DNA from: a virus
IMG/VR virus record: IMGVR_UViG_3300046816_000391
Location: 1 to 50,776 of that record
Length of the DNA stretch: 50,776 nt
Direction: 5' to 3' (one strand)
Shown here in pieces: positions 43,559 to 50,776 of this stretch; position 1 is the first letter of the stretch; each line of letters begins with the position of its first letter. Below the pieces are notes generated by a model. The model was not told the DNA's origin and ran no database searches. It worked only from the letters and a program-made list of their open reading frames with translations. The position numbers and the translations under genes are program-made.

Positions 43559-45820
43559 TCACTGCGCCAAATACCGGGACGACGGCGCAGAGTCGTTGTT
43601 GTCGATATGCGGAACTCGCGCCCTCAAGGTCGCATTGTCGAAATAGACAGTCTTCCCAATGGCGGCGCTCGCACGCGCGAGGAGATCCGTTGCCGTAGAG
43701 GAAATGAATCCGCCAACTTTGAGCAGTTTCCAGCCGCCGCCGGGATGATTCACGCCGCTTGAGAAAGTAGATCCGTCCGTCCAGAAAAGAGTTATGGAGC
43801 CATCCGCAGCCGCATCGGCCTTGACCCACATGGAAAGTTCCACGAAGGCCCCGAGGGCATATTTCAGACCATCCGTGATGAGCGTCGAATCCCCGCTTGC
43901 TGCGCTACTTCCGCCGACGAGCACCAAAGATGCCGGACTCTTGCGATTTGCTCCCGTGTGCCGGGATGACGAGCCGCCGCCGGGCGTCGAAAAAGTCCAG
44001 TTCGTAACATCCGCATCGAAGGTCGGATTCAGCAGCAGCTCGGTGTAATCGAGCGGGCAATCCGGAACTAGCACGTTCTGGCCACTGGCGAGATAGCCCG
44101 AGATCGCCTTGAAGCCGGTGTAATCCACGGGGCCCGGCAGAAAGCCGAAGCCGTCCACCTTGATGACGCCGTTCACGTTGTTGTCGAAGAACACCCCGTT
44201 ATGCTGGACGCGTTGGGAGATCTGCCAGCCACTCACGATGCTGGCGAGTGTGACCCCATTGTTGGCAGTGGTGGTGATGCTCACCGAGCCGGCAGAGTCG
44301 GTGGTAATCGTGCCGTAGCCTTGGAAGACGTTGTTCGCGTTGTAGAGCGCTACACGCGGGTAGCTGGTGGAAAGCCCTGAAGTCCAGCCGGTGGCGGTGA
44401 TGACACGCGGGGACGTTCCGGACGCGGCCGTGATGGGCCGCAGCTGTCGATCGTCGTAGCACTTGGCATCCACATTGATGCTGGTCGACCCGGCCGAAAA
44501 GTAAATGCCGTTCGGGAAGCTCGAGGCGAACGCAAGGACTCCCAGCGCTCGACCGTTGTTGTAGTACCGACCGCCTTTGACCGTGACGTTGTGCGAGGGA
44601 TCGTAGGAGGCGATCCCAGAGGCGTAGTTGTCGTACGCCTCACAGTCGATGTACTCGATGTCGTAGCAGGTCTCGGCCTCACCAGAAACGCCTGTGCCAC
44701 TGTCGTCAGCCGCGAGTGTGAAACCACCGTCATTGTTCTGCCAGCACAGACACCCGATGTACTTGATCGCATAGCTTCCCTGGTTGACGTTCAGCCCATC
44801 GCGGCCATTTTCTTGTGCCTCGCCTGCAATAATCGTGATGTGATGAGATCGATAACGAATCGCCATGCCGAAGGCGATAAAGCCGCTCGTGCTCAAGGTG
44901 AGCTGATAGCCGTAGCCGTTCCTATTCCAAGTACAACCGATAAATGTCTCATAGGATGAGGCGATGTGCTCAGAACCAAGCCCCGCATTGTCATCGAAAT
45001 GGCAGCGTGTGAATCTGGTACCGGTGGAGTAGTCACGCAGCCCGACCGCAGGACTTCTCGTGAGCACTACATCGGTCATTACAATATCGGATGCCGTATC
45101 GGCAAACTGCATAAGCCGCCCAACAGGCTCAGCGATAAAGGCAGATTGATTTCCGTCGACGGTCAAACCTGCGATCTTCACTCTGTCGCCCGTAAAGAGC
45201 AGATGCGTCGAGCCGTCCCCAACAAGACTCCAGCTATTGGCCTTGACCTTGAAGGTTGATCCGTTGCCGCGGATCTCGATACCGGAAGCCGTGACCGTGT
45301 TGAGCGGTCCGCACAGGTAGGTTGCGAACGGCAGATCGATGATCGCCGACCCAGCCTGATTCAGGACTGCCACCCAGTTGTTGAGGGCGTTCGTGTCATC
45401 GGTAAGGCCGTTGCCCGCAACGCCATAGCGGAAGGGATGCAGTGGCGGGTACGCGGAGTTAACCGGCGTCACCAAAGCCGCAATCTCGGCGTCCGTGATC
45501 TTGAGTGAATCCAGGCTCCCAGCCACCTCTGCGGAACTTAGGATGAGAGGGCTTGCAGGGTCCGTTTCCTGTGGATTCCCACCGTCCCTATCCGTCATTA
45601 CGACTTTTAGTGCGGTGGTTGCAGATGTATAGATCGCTGGGAAATATCCATCATTTTCAGCTACTACCGGGTTTGAATGTTCAATCGTCAAATCCGAGTC
45701 GTGATACACGATGACTGGCGTGCTGGTGCCGCTCAGATAGAAGCTTGCGAGCGCTCCCGGATACGGTGTGCCGTTGGCATCCAGATAGGACAGCCGCGGC
45801 ATGCATAAGAGAGTTGCCAT
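43559..45820 (-). CDS. Tailspike with beta-helix and C-terminal jelly-roll domain
   Basis: The 753 residues begin MATLLCMPRLSYLDANGTPY (or six codons later). N-terminal residues ~1-110 are the particle-binding part (GTPYPGALASFYLSGTSTPV, VYHDSDLTIEH). About 125-160 carries FRYGVAGNGLTDDTNALNNW, the opening of a pectate-lyase-like beta-helix, which continues to about 600 with Asn-ladder turns. The last ~150 residues form a carbohydrate-binding-like jelly roll (NPTFDADVTNWTFSTPGGGS, VYFDNATLRAR). It is the positional match of P22 gp9 and should bind or cut surface polysaccharide. A terminator precedes its promoter side. Confidence 0.85.
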   Translation of the reverse strand: MATLLCMPRLSYLDANGTPYPGALASFYLSGTSTPVIVYHDSDLTIEHSNPVVAENDGYFPAIYTSATTALKVVMTDRDGGNPQETDPASPLILSSAEVAGSLDSLKITDAEIAALVTPVNSAYPPLHPFRYGVAGNGLTDDTNALNNWVAVLNQAGSAIIDLPFATYLCGPLNTVTASGIEIRGNGSTFKVKANSWSLVGDGSTHLLFTGDRVKIAGLTVDGNQSAFIAEPVGRLMQFADTASDIVMTDVVLTRSPAVGLRDYSTGTRFTRCHFDDNAGLGSEHIASSYETFIGCTWNRNGYGYQLTLSTSGFIAFGMAIRYRSHHITIIAGEAQENGRDGLNVNQGSYAIKYIGCLCWQNNDGGFTLAADDSGTGVSGEAETCYDIEYIDCEAYDNYASGIASYDPSHNVTVKGGRYYNNGRALGVLAFASSFPNGIYFSAGSTSINVDAKCYDDRQLRPITAASGTSPRVITATGWTSGLSTSYPRVALYNANNVFQGYGTITTDSAGSVSITTTANNGVTLASIVSGWQISQRVQHNGVFFDNNVNGVIKVDGFGFLPGPVDYTGFKAISGYLASGQNVLVPDCPLDYTELLLNPTFDADVTNWTFSTPGGGSSSRHTGANRKSPASLVLVGGSSAASGDSTLITDGLKYALGAFVELSMWVKADAAADGSITLFWTDGSTFSSGVNHPGGGWKLLKVGGFISSTATDLLARASAAIGKTVYFDNATLRARVPHIDNNDSAPSSRYLAQ

Positions 45821-45834
45821 TCATGATCCCCAAA

Positions 45835-45857
45835 TAAAAAACCGCCCGAAGGCGGTT
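45835..45857 (-). terminator. Rho-independent terminator between ejection and tailspike genes
   Basis: The stem AACCGCC/GGCGGTT (45840-45846 and 45851-45857) has the loop CGAA, that is UUCG in the minus-strand RNA, and is followed by TTTTTTATTT. It is a textbook terminator. It lies between the stop of the upstream ejection gene and the tailspike start. Confidence 0.9.
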
Positions 45858-45884
45858 CAATGAATCACCAGCATTGAGTCGTAG

Positions 45885-47768
45885 TTACAGAGCGTTGCCT
45901 GACTGTTCAGCCACCGATCCGGCGGTTGCGCCAACTCCAGCTGCTTTCAAGCGCTCGGAGAACTGGGCCATTCGTTGAGGTGTTGCCCGCTGCAGCATCT
46001 GTGCTGCAAGCTTCGGGTCTAGCATTGCTCTCGTCAGCGCCTCGTTGACCCCTTCGTCCGATCCGCCGAGTTTGTAGAGCCAATCGACTGGCTTCGTGAG
46101 CACCTTCACAAACCCTGGCAGATTCTTCCCGCCTGCACCGATGGCCTGCGCAATCGAAAGATTCTGGAATGTGTCCGAACCTGGCGCCTTGATGAGTGCG
46201 CTGTTGAGCGTCTGCCCATATTGAAGATCGGTCCGGATAGCGTTGAGATTCTCCAGCTGCTGCTCGGAGAGTTGTCCGCCCTTTTTTTGAAGGGCTACAT
46301 CCAATGCGCGCGTAAAATTGGACGTCCCAAGAAACTGCTGCCCTGTCGTGACATCGGCGGATGTCAGTTGGGCGCGGCGCTGAATCTCCTGAATGATCTT
46401 GGCCTGATCGATTGGCTTGGACATCTCTGCATAGCGTTGCAGGTAGGCTTTGAATCCAGGCGCTGCAAACTCGATGGCATCATCGAGACTTGAGCGAACG
46501 TCCAGCAGCTCCTTACGGGCAAGCCTGAATTTCGCTGCATCCCCGCCGAGCTTGCCCGCCATGGCATCCCCGATGTCCTGACGAATCGCATAGAGCTGGC
46601 TTGGGTCGGTCTCGCCATCGAGCTTGTCGCGCACCCATTTAAGCGCGGCCGAAGGAATATCCCGATTGCCGATCGGGCTTGCGAGAATTGCGTCAATCTT
46701 GTCTGCCACGATGTTGACGGGGGCTCCGATCGTGCCACCCACAGGATTCCCCAGCGCCGCCTCCCGCATGGCGCCAGTTTCGGCATTGCGGGTATTTTGC
46801 ATGGCGGCAATATCCGCAGGAGTGCCCGCCAGATCTCCCAGCGCTTTCTGTCGCGCGACATTCTGCTCTGACACTCTCTCGCCAAAGGGGGCGGGGCTCC
46901 GCCCGCGTACGCCCTTCTCCAGCGCCATAAGGCCAATGTCTTTCGAGGCCTCGCCCGTATTGCGGGCCGACCCCGGAACGATTTCGTCAGCGTTTTGCAG
47001 GTTTTCAATAGCTCCAATCGGATCTCGGGCCTGATTCGCCATTACATTGCCAGCGATGCGCTCCTGCCCGCTTCGGGTAAGCGGGGCAACGATATTCGAC
47101 GCCGCCCGTCCCACGCCCCGCAGAGTTTCCTCAACCGCCATCGGCGCAAAACCACCGGCAAGACCGGCGATAAGTTGCACGCCCTGTCCGTAGCCCTGTT
47201 GGCGCGCAATCTCACTGGCGCCGGCACCACTGGCGCCAGCGACTCCCGTGCGCACGAGATTCGGGATCTGACTCATCGCAAGCGGTGCAGCATTTGCCAA
47301 TGCGCCGCCCGTCAATGCGGCAGTAGTACCGCGAGTTACGGCGGTCTCCATATGCTCAACCGGCGTCTCGGGGTTGTAAGCACCCGCCGCATCGAGCCCT
47401 TTGCGCGTCAGGGAACTGATCGTCATGTCCGGCATATCCGGGAGTCCAAGCTGCTTACCGATCGCATTCCTGATCGGTCCGATCAGTTGCTCTTTCATGT
47501 CGAGCGGCAGGGCCAGCGTGTTGATGACGCCTTCCGCTGCAGCTCGACTGATGAGCGCGATATGACGCGCGGCACCTCCGTCTGGAGTCACCGCTTCATG
47601 TGCGGCCGCAGAACCGCTCGGAACAAGCCCGCTCTCCGTAACGTCGAAGCTGCGGCCAGTGCCGAAGCGTGGCTTTGCATCAGCGAACTGCGCCCATGGA
47701 TCATTGCCTGATGTGTCTGGTGCAGCAGATGTCGGCGCATCGGGGAACTGGTCCCATGCATCAGCCAT
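45885..47768 (-). CDS. DNA-ejection protein, P22 gp16-like position
   Basis: The 627 residues compare with 609 in P22 gp16. The N-terminus carries two tandem WxQFxDA motifs (WDQFPDAPTS, DPWAQFADAK), typical of phage ejection proteins. Residues about 155-215 are Gly/Ala-rich and hydrophobic (GGALANAAPLAMSQIPNLVR, AGLAGGFAPMAVEETL), suited to membrane insertion. The C-terminal third is helical. In P22 gp16 enters the cell envelope ahead of the DNA. It shares a base region with the upstream gene (TGATG) and is followed by a terminator. Confidence 0.78.
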   Translation of the reverse strand: MADAWDQFPDAPTSAAPDTSGNDPWAQFADAKPRFGTGRSFDVTESGLVPSGSAAAHEAVTPDGGAARHIALISRAAAEGVINTLALPLDMKEQLIGPIRNAIGKQLGLPDMPDMTISSLTRKGLDAAGAYNPETPVEHMETAVTRGTTAALTGGALANAAPLAMSQIPNLVRTGVAGASGAGASEIARQQGYGQGVQLIAGLAGGFAPMAVEETLRGVGRAASNIVAPLTRSGQERIAGNVMANQARDPIGAIENLQNADEIVPGSARNTGEASKDIGLMALEKGVRGRSPAPFGERVSEQNVARQKALGDLAGTPADIAAMQNTRNAETGAMREAALGNPVGGTIGAPVNIVADKIDAILASPIGNRDIPSAALKWVRDKLDGETDPSQLYAIRQDIGDAMAGKLGGDAAKFRLARKELLDVRSSLDDAIEFAAPGFKAYLQRYAEMSKPIDQAKIIQEIQRRAQLTSADVTTGQQFLGTSNFTRALDVALQKKGGQLSEQQLENLNAIRTDLQYGQTLNSALIKAPGSDTFQNLSIAQAIGAGGKNLPGFVKVLTKPVDWLYKLGGSDEGVNEALTRAMLDPKLAAQMLQRATPQRMAQFSERLKAAGVGATAGSVAEQSGNAL

Positions 47769-49114
47769 CAGGGACGCACCTTCACTCGTCCGTCGGGCGT
47801 AACGAAATGTGTACCGGAAGGCAGTGCCATGGCCTCCTGAGGCGTTTTCACCTGCACCGGTCCCTTTGAAGCATCAGCTCCAGATGCGGTCGGTAACCCT
47901 TGCTGAGTGGCGAAATCGGCAATCGTGGCTTTGGAGTTCTTCGACTGCTGAAGCATGGTGATGTCGTGATGTGTGAAGGGAACAGATTTCTGCACATCAC
48001 CGATGATGCTGCGGATCAGGTCTTTCTGAGCGGGAGCCAGTTTCGGATTCGCAAGCTGCGGCTTCAGGTTCTCTTCCACAATCTGGCGCATCTCGGCCAT
48101 CTTGCGCAGCTTCGTCATCTGCGTATCGCCTTCACCCAGCAGCACGTTGTTCATCGAGTTGGTGATCGCGCCGTTCGGAGCAAGGCCCGCCGTCTCAATG
48201 GTCGAGAGGTTGCGCGAGACCCCCGCGACCATCGTCTTGAAATCCTGCGCTTCCTGCCCCGTGACTTTCTGAGCCAGAACATTCTTACCCGACTGCATGA
48301 GGCCGTGACCGGGTTCAGCAGTTCCAAACCATCCGGAGCTGCTCGTGACAGGAAGCTCCATGATGTTCTGAATCGCTTTCGTAGCCGCCTGCGCTGAGGA
48401 CGCTACGCGGTTGAACATCACGGAGCTACGAGAATCCATGCCGGTTGAGGTGGTATTGGGATCAGCCGGGCCGCCGGGAATCGGCTCAAGGCCGCTCTTG
48501 TCAGCTTTCCACTGGTAGCCCGATGGGGGCGCGGTCCCCGCTGCCGGCTTGCTCTTTTCCCAGTCCAACTTGGCTTGCTCCAGCTGCAGTCGCTGTTTGT
48601 CATTGCCGAGCTGCGCCTGTTGGTAAGCTGTAATCGCATCCGGCTTGTCCGGAACTGCAGCGATTTCCTTCGTTCCCTGATAACGCTTCTCGCCAGGTTT
48701 CAGGGTGTATTCATCGCCCTTCACTGGCGTGATGCCGAGTTCCGCTGCGGCATGTGCGCCAACACCTTGGGCGAGTTGTTTTACCGTGTTGTCATCAACC
48801 GTCGACCAGTCCCGCCCGTGAGCCTGATAGTCCTTGATGAACTCCGGAAACTGCTGCTCGACGAGTGCCTTCGGATTATCGGAGGCCATCACCTGCTGAG
48901 AAGCGGCGTAGACCTTCTTTGCCTGCACTTCCCCGAACTGAATCTGCGCCTGCTTCTGCTGGGTGTCGTGAGATTCCTGTGCGCGCGTGTTCTCAGCATT
49001 GGCAAGCGCCATGCGCTGTTCTTGAGAATCCTGCGACAGACGTAGTGCACGACCCTGAAAGAACGCGCTGACTGGCTGGGCCAGAATCTGTCCTGCGGCG
49101 ATATCGTATGGCAT
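47768..49114 (-). CDS. DNA-ejection protein, P22 gp20-like position
   Basis: The 448 residues compare with 471 in P22 gp20. The N-terminus (MPYDIAAGQILAQPVSAFFQ followed by GRALRLSQDSQEQRMALANA) starts a long charged helix up to ~120 (QKQAQIQFGEVQAKKVYAAS). A Pro/Gly-rich middle and a helical segment near 330-400 (KLRKMAEMRQIVEENLKPQL) follow. Composition fits a virion protein carried inside the head. Its start overlaps the stop of the gp7-like gene and its order (gp7-20-16) matches P22. Confidence 0.75.
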   Translation of the reverse strand: MPYDIAAGQILAQPVSAFFQGRALRLSQDSQEQRMALANAENTRAQESHDTQQKQAQIQFGEVQAKKVYAASQQVMASDNPKALVEQQFPEFIKDYQAHGRDWSTVDDNTVKQLAQGVGAHAAAELGITPVKGDEYTLKPGEKRYQGTKEIAAVPDKPDAITAYQQAQLGNDKQRLQLEQAKLDWEKSKPAAGTAPPSGYQWKADKSGLEPIPGGPADPNTTSTGMDSRSSVMFNRVASSAQAATKAIQNIMELPVTSSSGWFGTAEPGHGLMQSGKNVLAQKVTGQEAQDFKTMVAGVSRNLSTIETAGLAPNGAITNSMNNVLLGEGDTQMTKLRKMAEMRQIVEENLKPQLANPKLAPAQKDLIRSIIGDVQKSVPFTHHDITMLQQSKNSKATIADFATQQGLPTASGADASKGPVQVKTPQEAMALPSGTHFVTPDGRVKVRP

Positions 49115-49794
49115 CAGGAGAGCCCTCCATATTTTGGCGTGTAGTTCATGCCATACACGCCGCTACCGCCGTTGTTGCCACTGTTCCCGTACATCGCATA
49201 CCCCATGGCGGCCTGATTGATCGCGTTACTCCACGCGTTACCCTGCGCGATGTAGCTCGACGCACGGGCATCCCCCGCGTTCGTCAATGCAGTCCCCACA
49301 TTCGCACCAGTCTGCTGGATGATGTTGGTACTGGCATTCGTTGCGGTCTGGCCAAATCCAGCAATTCCCGCGATGCGGTTGTATACGTTCTGATATTCCT
49401 GGCTCGCGTAATTCTCAGCGTATCGAAGCGCGCTCTTAGTTGCCGCTCCAGAAAGAACGCCGCCTTTCGCGGCTAGCGAGTTCTGAACCGCCTTGTCGCC
49501 CTCGGCGAGCCGAAATGCGTATCCGGGATCAGTCTTGAAATCGTAGGTGGGATAATCGGCAAGGTTTGGTGTTTCGAAAACACCCGTCGAGGGATTCTGC
49601 GCAAGATCGATCGTTCGACCTGATGGTGTGCCACGGGACAAACCCGTCATGTCCATCAGTGCGGCCGTAGCTGCGTAGGATGCCTGACGGTATGGCGCCT
49701 GAAGGGCGAGTGCCTGATCGCGTGATTCACGCTGGAAGGCAATAGAATCTGAGGCGGCGCCTGTCTGCGCATTGGCGCCTTTCTTGGCCGCCAT
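49114..49794 (-). CDS. DNA-transfer protein, P22 gp7-like; true N-terminus probably upstream
   Basis: From the first canonical ATG the product has 226 residues (P22 gp7: 229), starting MAAKKGANAQTGAASDSIAF. The core PTYDFKTDPGYAFRLAEGDK then AVQNSLAAKGGVLSGAATKS and YASQEYQNVYNR is the conserved DNA-transfer protein region (D-P-G-Y-x-F-R...G..a....aA..G...sG...k.l). The same frame stays open for 22 codons upstream and there encodes IVAAAIVGGAVVGAVGSN, a glycine-zipper segment usual at the N-terminus of such proteins, but no ATG, GTG or TTG is present. Confidence 0.82.
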   Translation of the reverse strand: MAAKKGANAQTGAASDSIAFQRESRDQALALQAPYRQASYAATAALMDMTGLSRGTPSGRTIDLAQNPSTGVFETPNLADYPTYDFKTDPGYAFRLAEGDKAVQNSLAAKGGVLSGAATKSALRYAENYASQEYQNVYNRIAGIAGFGQTATNASTNIIQQTGANVGTALTNAGDARASSYIAQGNAWSNAINQAAMGYAMYGNSGNNGGSGVYGMNYTPKYGGLS

Positions 49795-49841
49795 GTTGCT
49801 GCCGACGGCACCGACAACAGCACCTCCGACTATGGCGGCGG

Positions 49842-49874
49842 CTACGATGTTCGCTGCTCCTCATTCGGTGCCAT
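49842..49874 (-). other. Ten-codon leader frame and ribosome site before the gp7-like gene
   Basis: The stop of the GNAT gene overlaps an ATG (TAATG, ATG at 49872-49874) that opens a ten-codon frame (MAPNEEQRTS) ending in TAG at 49842-49844. A GAGGAG ribosome site inside it lies eight bases before ATC 49846-49848, which is in frame with the gp7-like gene. Either ATC is used as start, or the leader is joined by a frame change or sequence error. Confidence 0.55.
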
Positions 49875-50332
49875 TACTCTGCTCCCAGGTACTTCGAATA
49901 ATAAGTTTCAACCGGCGTGTAGCCGAGCTTTTCAAAAAGCCAGTTCGTATCCCTGTGCAGCTTCGAGCCCATGAACATGCGCTGTACTCCCCGGCGCTTG
50001 GCTTCCTGTTCGACGGCTTTGAAAAGCTGCAACCCCGCGCCTCGGCCTCGGTAATCAGGATGAACGTAAAAGATGTCCATCGTGAGCGTTAGGCATGTCT
50101 TGTAGTGCAGACCAGGCGCGATGAAGCCGACGAAGTAGCCGACGAGCAGGCCCAGCTCTCTACCGGCGACGAAGAGAACCTCGCCATGCTCATCTCGTCG
50201 CAGGTAGATGTCATACTGCGGATCGAGCGGCACATTGCCTTTGTCGAGCGCCAGCTCTTCCCAGTGAAGAGGAAAAAGCGGCTTCATCTCTTCCAAGTGT
50301 TCGGTCAGAGACTCCACCGCAAAAGTAATCAT
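49874..50332 (-). CDS. GNAT-family N-acetyltransferase
   Basis: The 152 residues show LGLLVGYFVGFIAPGLHYKT, the strand pair before FYVHPDYRGRGAGLQLFKAV, which is GNAT motif A with acetyl-CoA loop RGRGAG, then EQEAKRRGVQRMFMGSKLHR and NWLFEKLGYTPVETYYSKYL (motif B). The substrate is unknown. It is coupled by four bases to the hydroxylase gene upstream and TAATG to the gp7-like leader downstream, so it is a late gene. A similar GNAT occurs next to ejection genes in other podoviruses; virion or host protein modification is possible. Confidence 0.85.
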   Translation of the reverse strand: MITFAVESLTEHLEEMKPLFPLHWEELALDKGNVPLDPQYDIYLRRDEHGEVLFVAGRELGLLVGYFVGFIAPGLHYKTCLTLTMDIFYVHPDYRGRGAGLQLFKAVEQEAKRRGVQRMFMGSKLHRDTNWLFEKLGYTPVETYYSKYLGAE

Positions 50333-50769
50333 TTAAAGTGACTCGTGCGAATGTCGGCGACGATGTGAATGCGGTCATCGGCGCTGTTGTTGATGACTTC
50401 GTGCTCGAGATCGTTCCGAAAGAACCATGCTTCCCCGGTTCTCATGCAGACTTCTTCCTCTTCACAGCGAAAGAGAGAGCCCGGCAATCCCTGCACGCAC
50501 AGGTGAAACCGCGAGTAATACGGCTCGTTGTCGTAGTACTTCGTGAGATCCCCTCCGATGTCTTTGTGCGGCAGGATGCGATTTCCCGGAGGCAAGCGAG
50601 AAACCAGCGCCCGCCCCAGTCGTTCTCCCTGAACCATTACCATGAGCGTCATGACGAGCGCCCGGGCAGCCGGAAGTTGCGACCATGCTGGGTAATTGAT
50701 CGACTCACGATGATCGACAAAAACTCCCGGATCGACCGACGCCTGACGGCATTTCTCAAGGTCATTCAT
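50329..50769 (-). CDS. 2OG-Fe(II) aspartyl/asparaginyl beta-hydroxylase-like protein, catalytic part (starts at 267 across the join)
   Basis: The linear frame from ATG 50769 gives 146 residues, but the gene in the circle begins at 267 and has 195 residues. In the full numbering RLPPGNRILPHKDIGGD gives the iron ligands His117 and Asp119, and FFRNDLEHEVINNSADDR gives His172; Arg182 is in the 2-oxoglutarate-binding place. RFHLCVQG and MRTGEAWFFRND are further family motifs. Members hydroxylate Asp/Asn residues in proteins; phage copies are of unknown target. It overlaps GNAT by four bases. The right terminal repeat (50650-50776) lies within it. Confidence 0.85.
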   Translation of the reverse strand: MNDLEKCRQASVDPGVFVDHRESINYPAWSQLPAARALVMTLMVMVQGERLGRALVSRLPPGNRILPHKDIGGDLTKYYDNEPYYSRFHLCVQGLPGSLFRCEEEEVCMRTGEAWFFRNDLEHEVINNSADDRIHIVADIRTSHFK

Positions 50770-50776
50770 CCGCAGC
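50650..50776. repeat. Terminal direct repeat, right copy
   Basis: Identical to 1-127 over all 127 bases, marking circular closure. It lies in the hydroxylase gene. Removing one copy restores the full frame. Confidence 0.95.

Overview
The window is one complete genome of a temperate, P22-like short-tailed phage (podovirus morphology). Its first 127 bases are repeated exactly at the end (1-127 = 50650-50776), and one gene reads straight through the join, so the molecule closes into a circle of 50,649 bp. Base composition is moderately GC-rich. The attachment site matches the 3' half of a bacterial tRNA-Lys(CTT) with encoded CCA, and the phage carries CsrA, NinB/ERF/Ref-type recombination genes and an Rz/Rz1 spanin pair. 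Together these suggest a proteobacterial host, probably gamma or beta, but the genus cannot be named from the sequence.

Late arm (minus strand). Reading leftward from about 23.9 kb: a small regulatory/nuclease operon (DUF1064-type nuclease, then a putative Q-like late regulator); a terminator; a cluster of adsorption or decoration proteins (21.8-14.2 kb) that includes a YW-repeat protein and a 1147-residue fibronectin/glycosidase-like/beta-helix protein; an HslV-like Ntn hydrolase; a 308-bp intergenic region; then the head genes TerS, TerL, portal, a GroES-like co-chaperonin, scaffold, decoration protein and major capsid protein. The tail-closure proteins follow (gp4-like, gp10-like, a protein in the tail-needle position), then a 2OG-Fe(II) hydroxylase crossing the circle join and a GNAT acetyltransferase, three DNA-ejection proteins of P22 gp7/gp20/gp16 size and order, the tailspike, and the lysis genes (small membrane proteins, GH19-type endolysin, holin-like protein, Rz with nested Rz1), ending at 40.9 kb.

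Early arm (plus strand, 25.2-40.8 kb). A divergent pair of helix-turn-helix regulators (24904-25152 minus, 25180-25626 plus) and three near-identical 16-bp operators form the genetic switch. One strong-looking promoter at 25685-25714, covered by two of the operators, feeds about 45 small tightly packed genes, many of them joined by 1- to 8-bp stop/start overlaps. Recognisable members are an ERF single-strand annealing protein, a NinB-like protein, Ref-like and HNH endonucleases, CsrA, a tyrosine integrase, a MUG113/T5orf172-type protein and an excisionase-like protein. No helicase, primase, polymerase or replication initiator is recognisable.

The attP core lies inside this early operon, between integrase and excisionase, flanked by repeated CTTAGAGG arm-type motifs. 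In the prophage the two genes would therefore sit at opposite ends. The most unusual elements are the YW/GIATL repeat proteins, the phage CsrA, the hydroxylase-acetyltransferase pair inside the virion operon, the GroES-like gene, the missing canonical start of the gp7-like protein, and a membrane protein ending in a tailspike-type motif.
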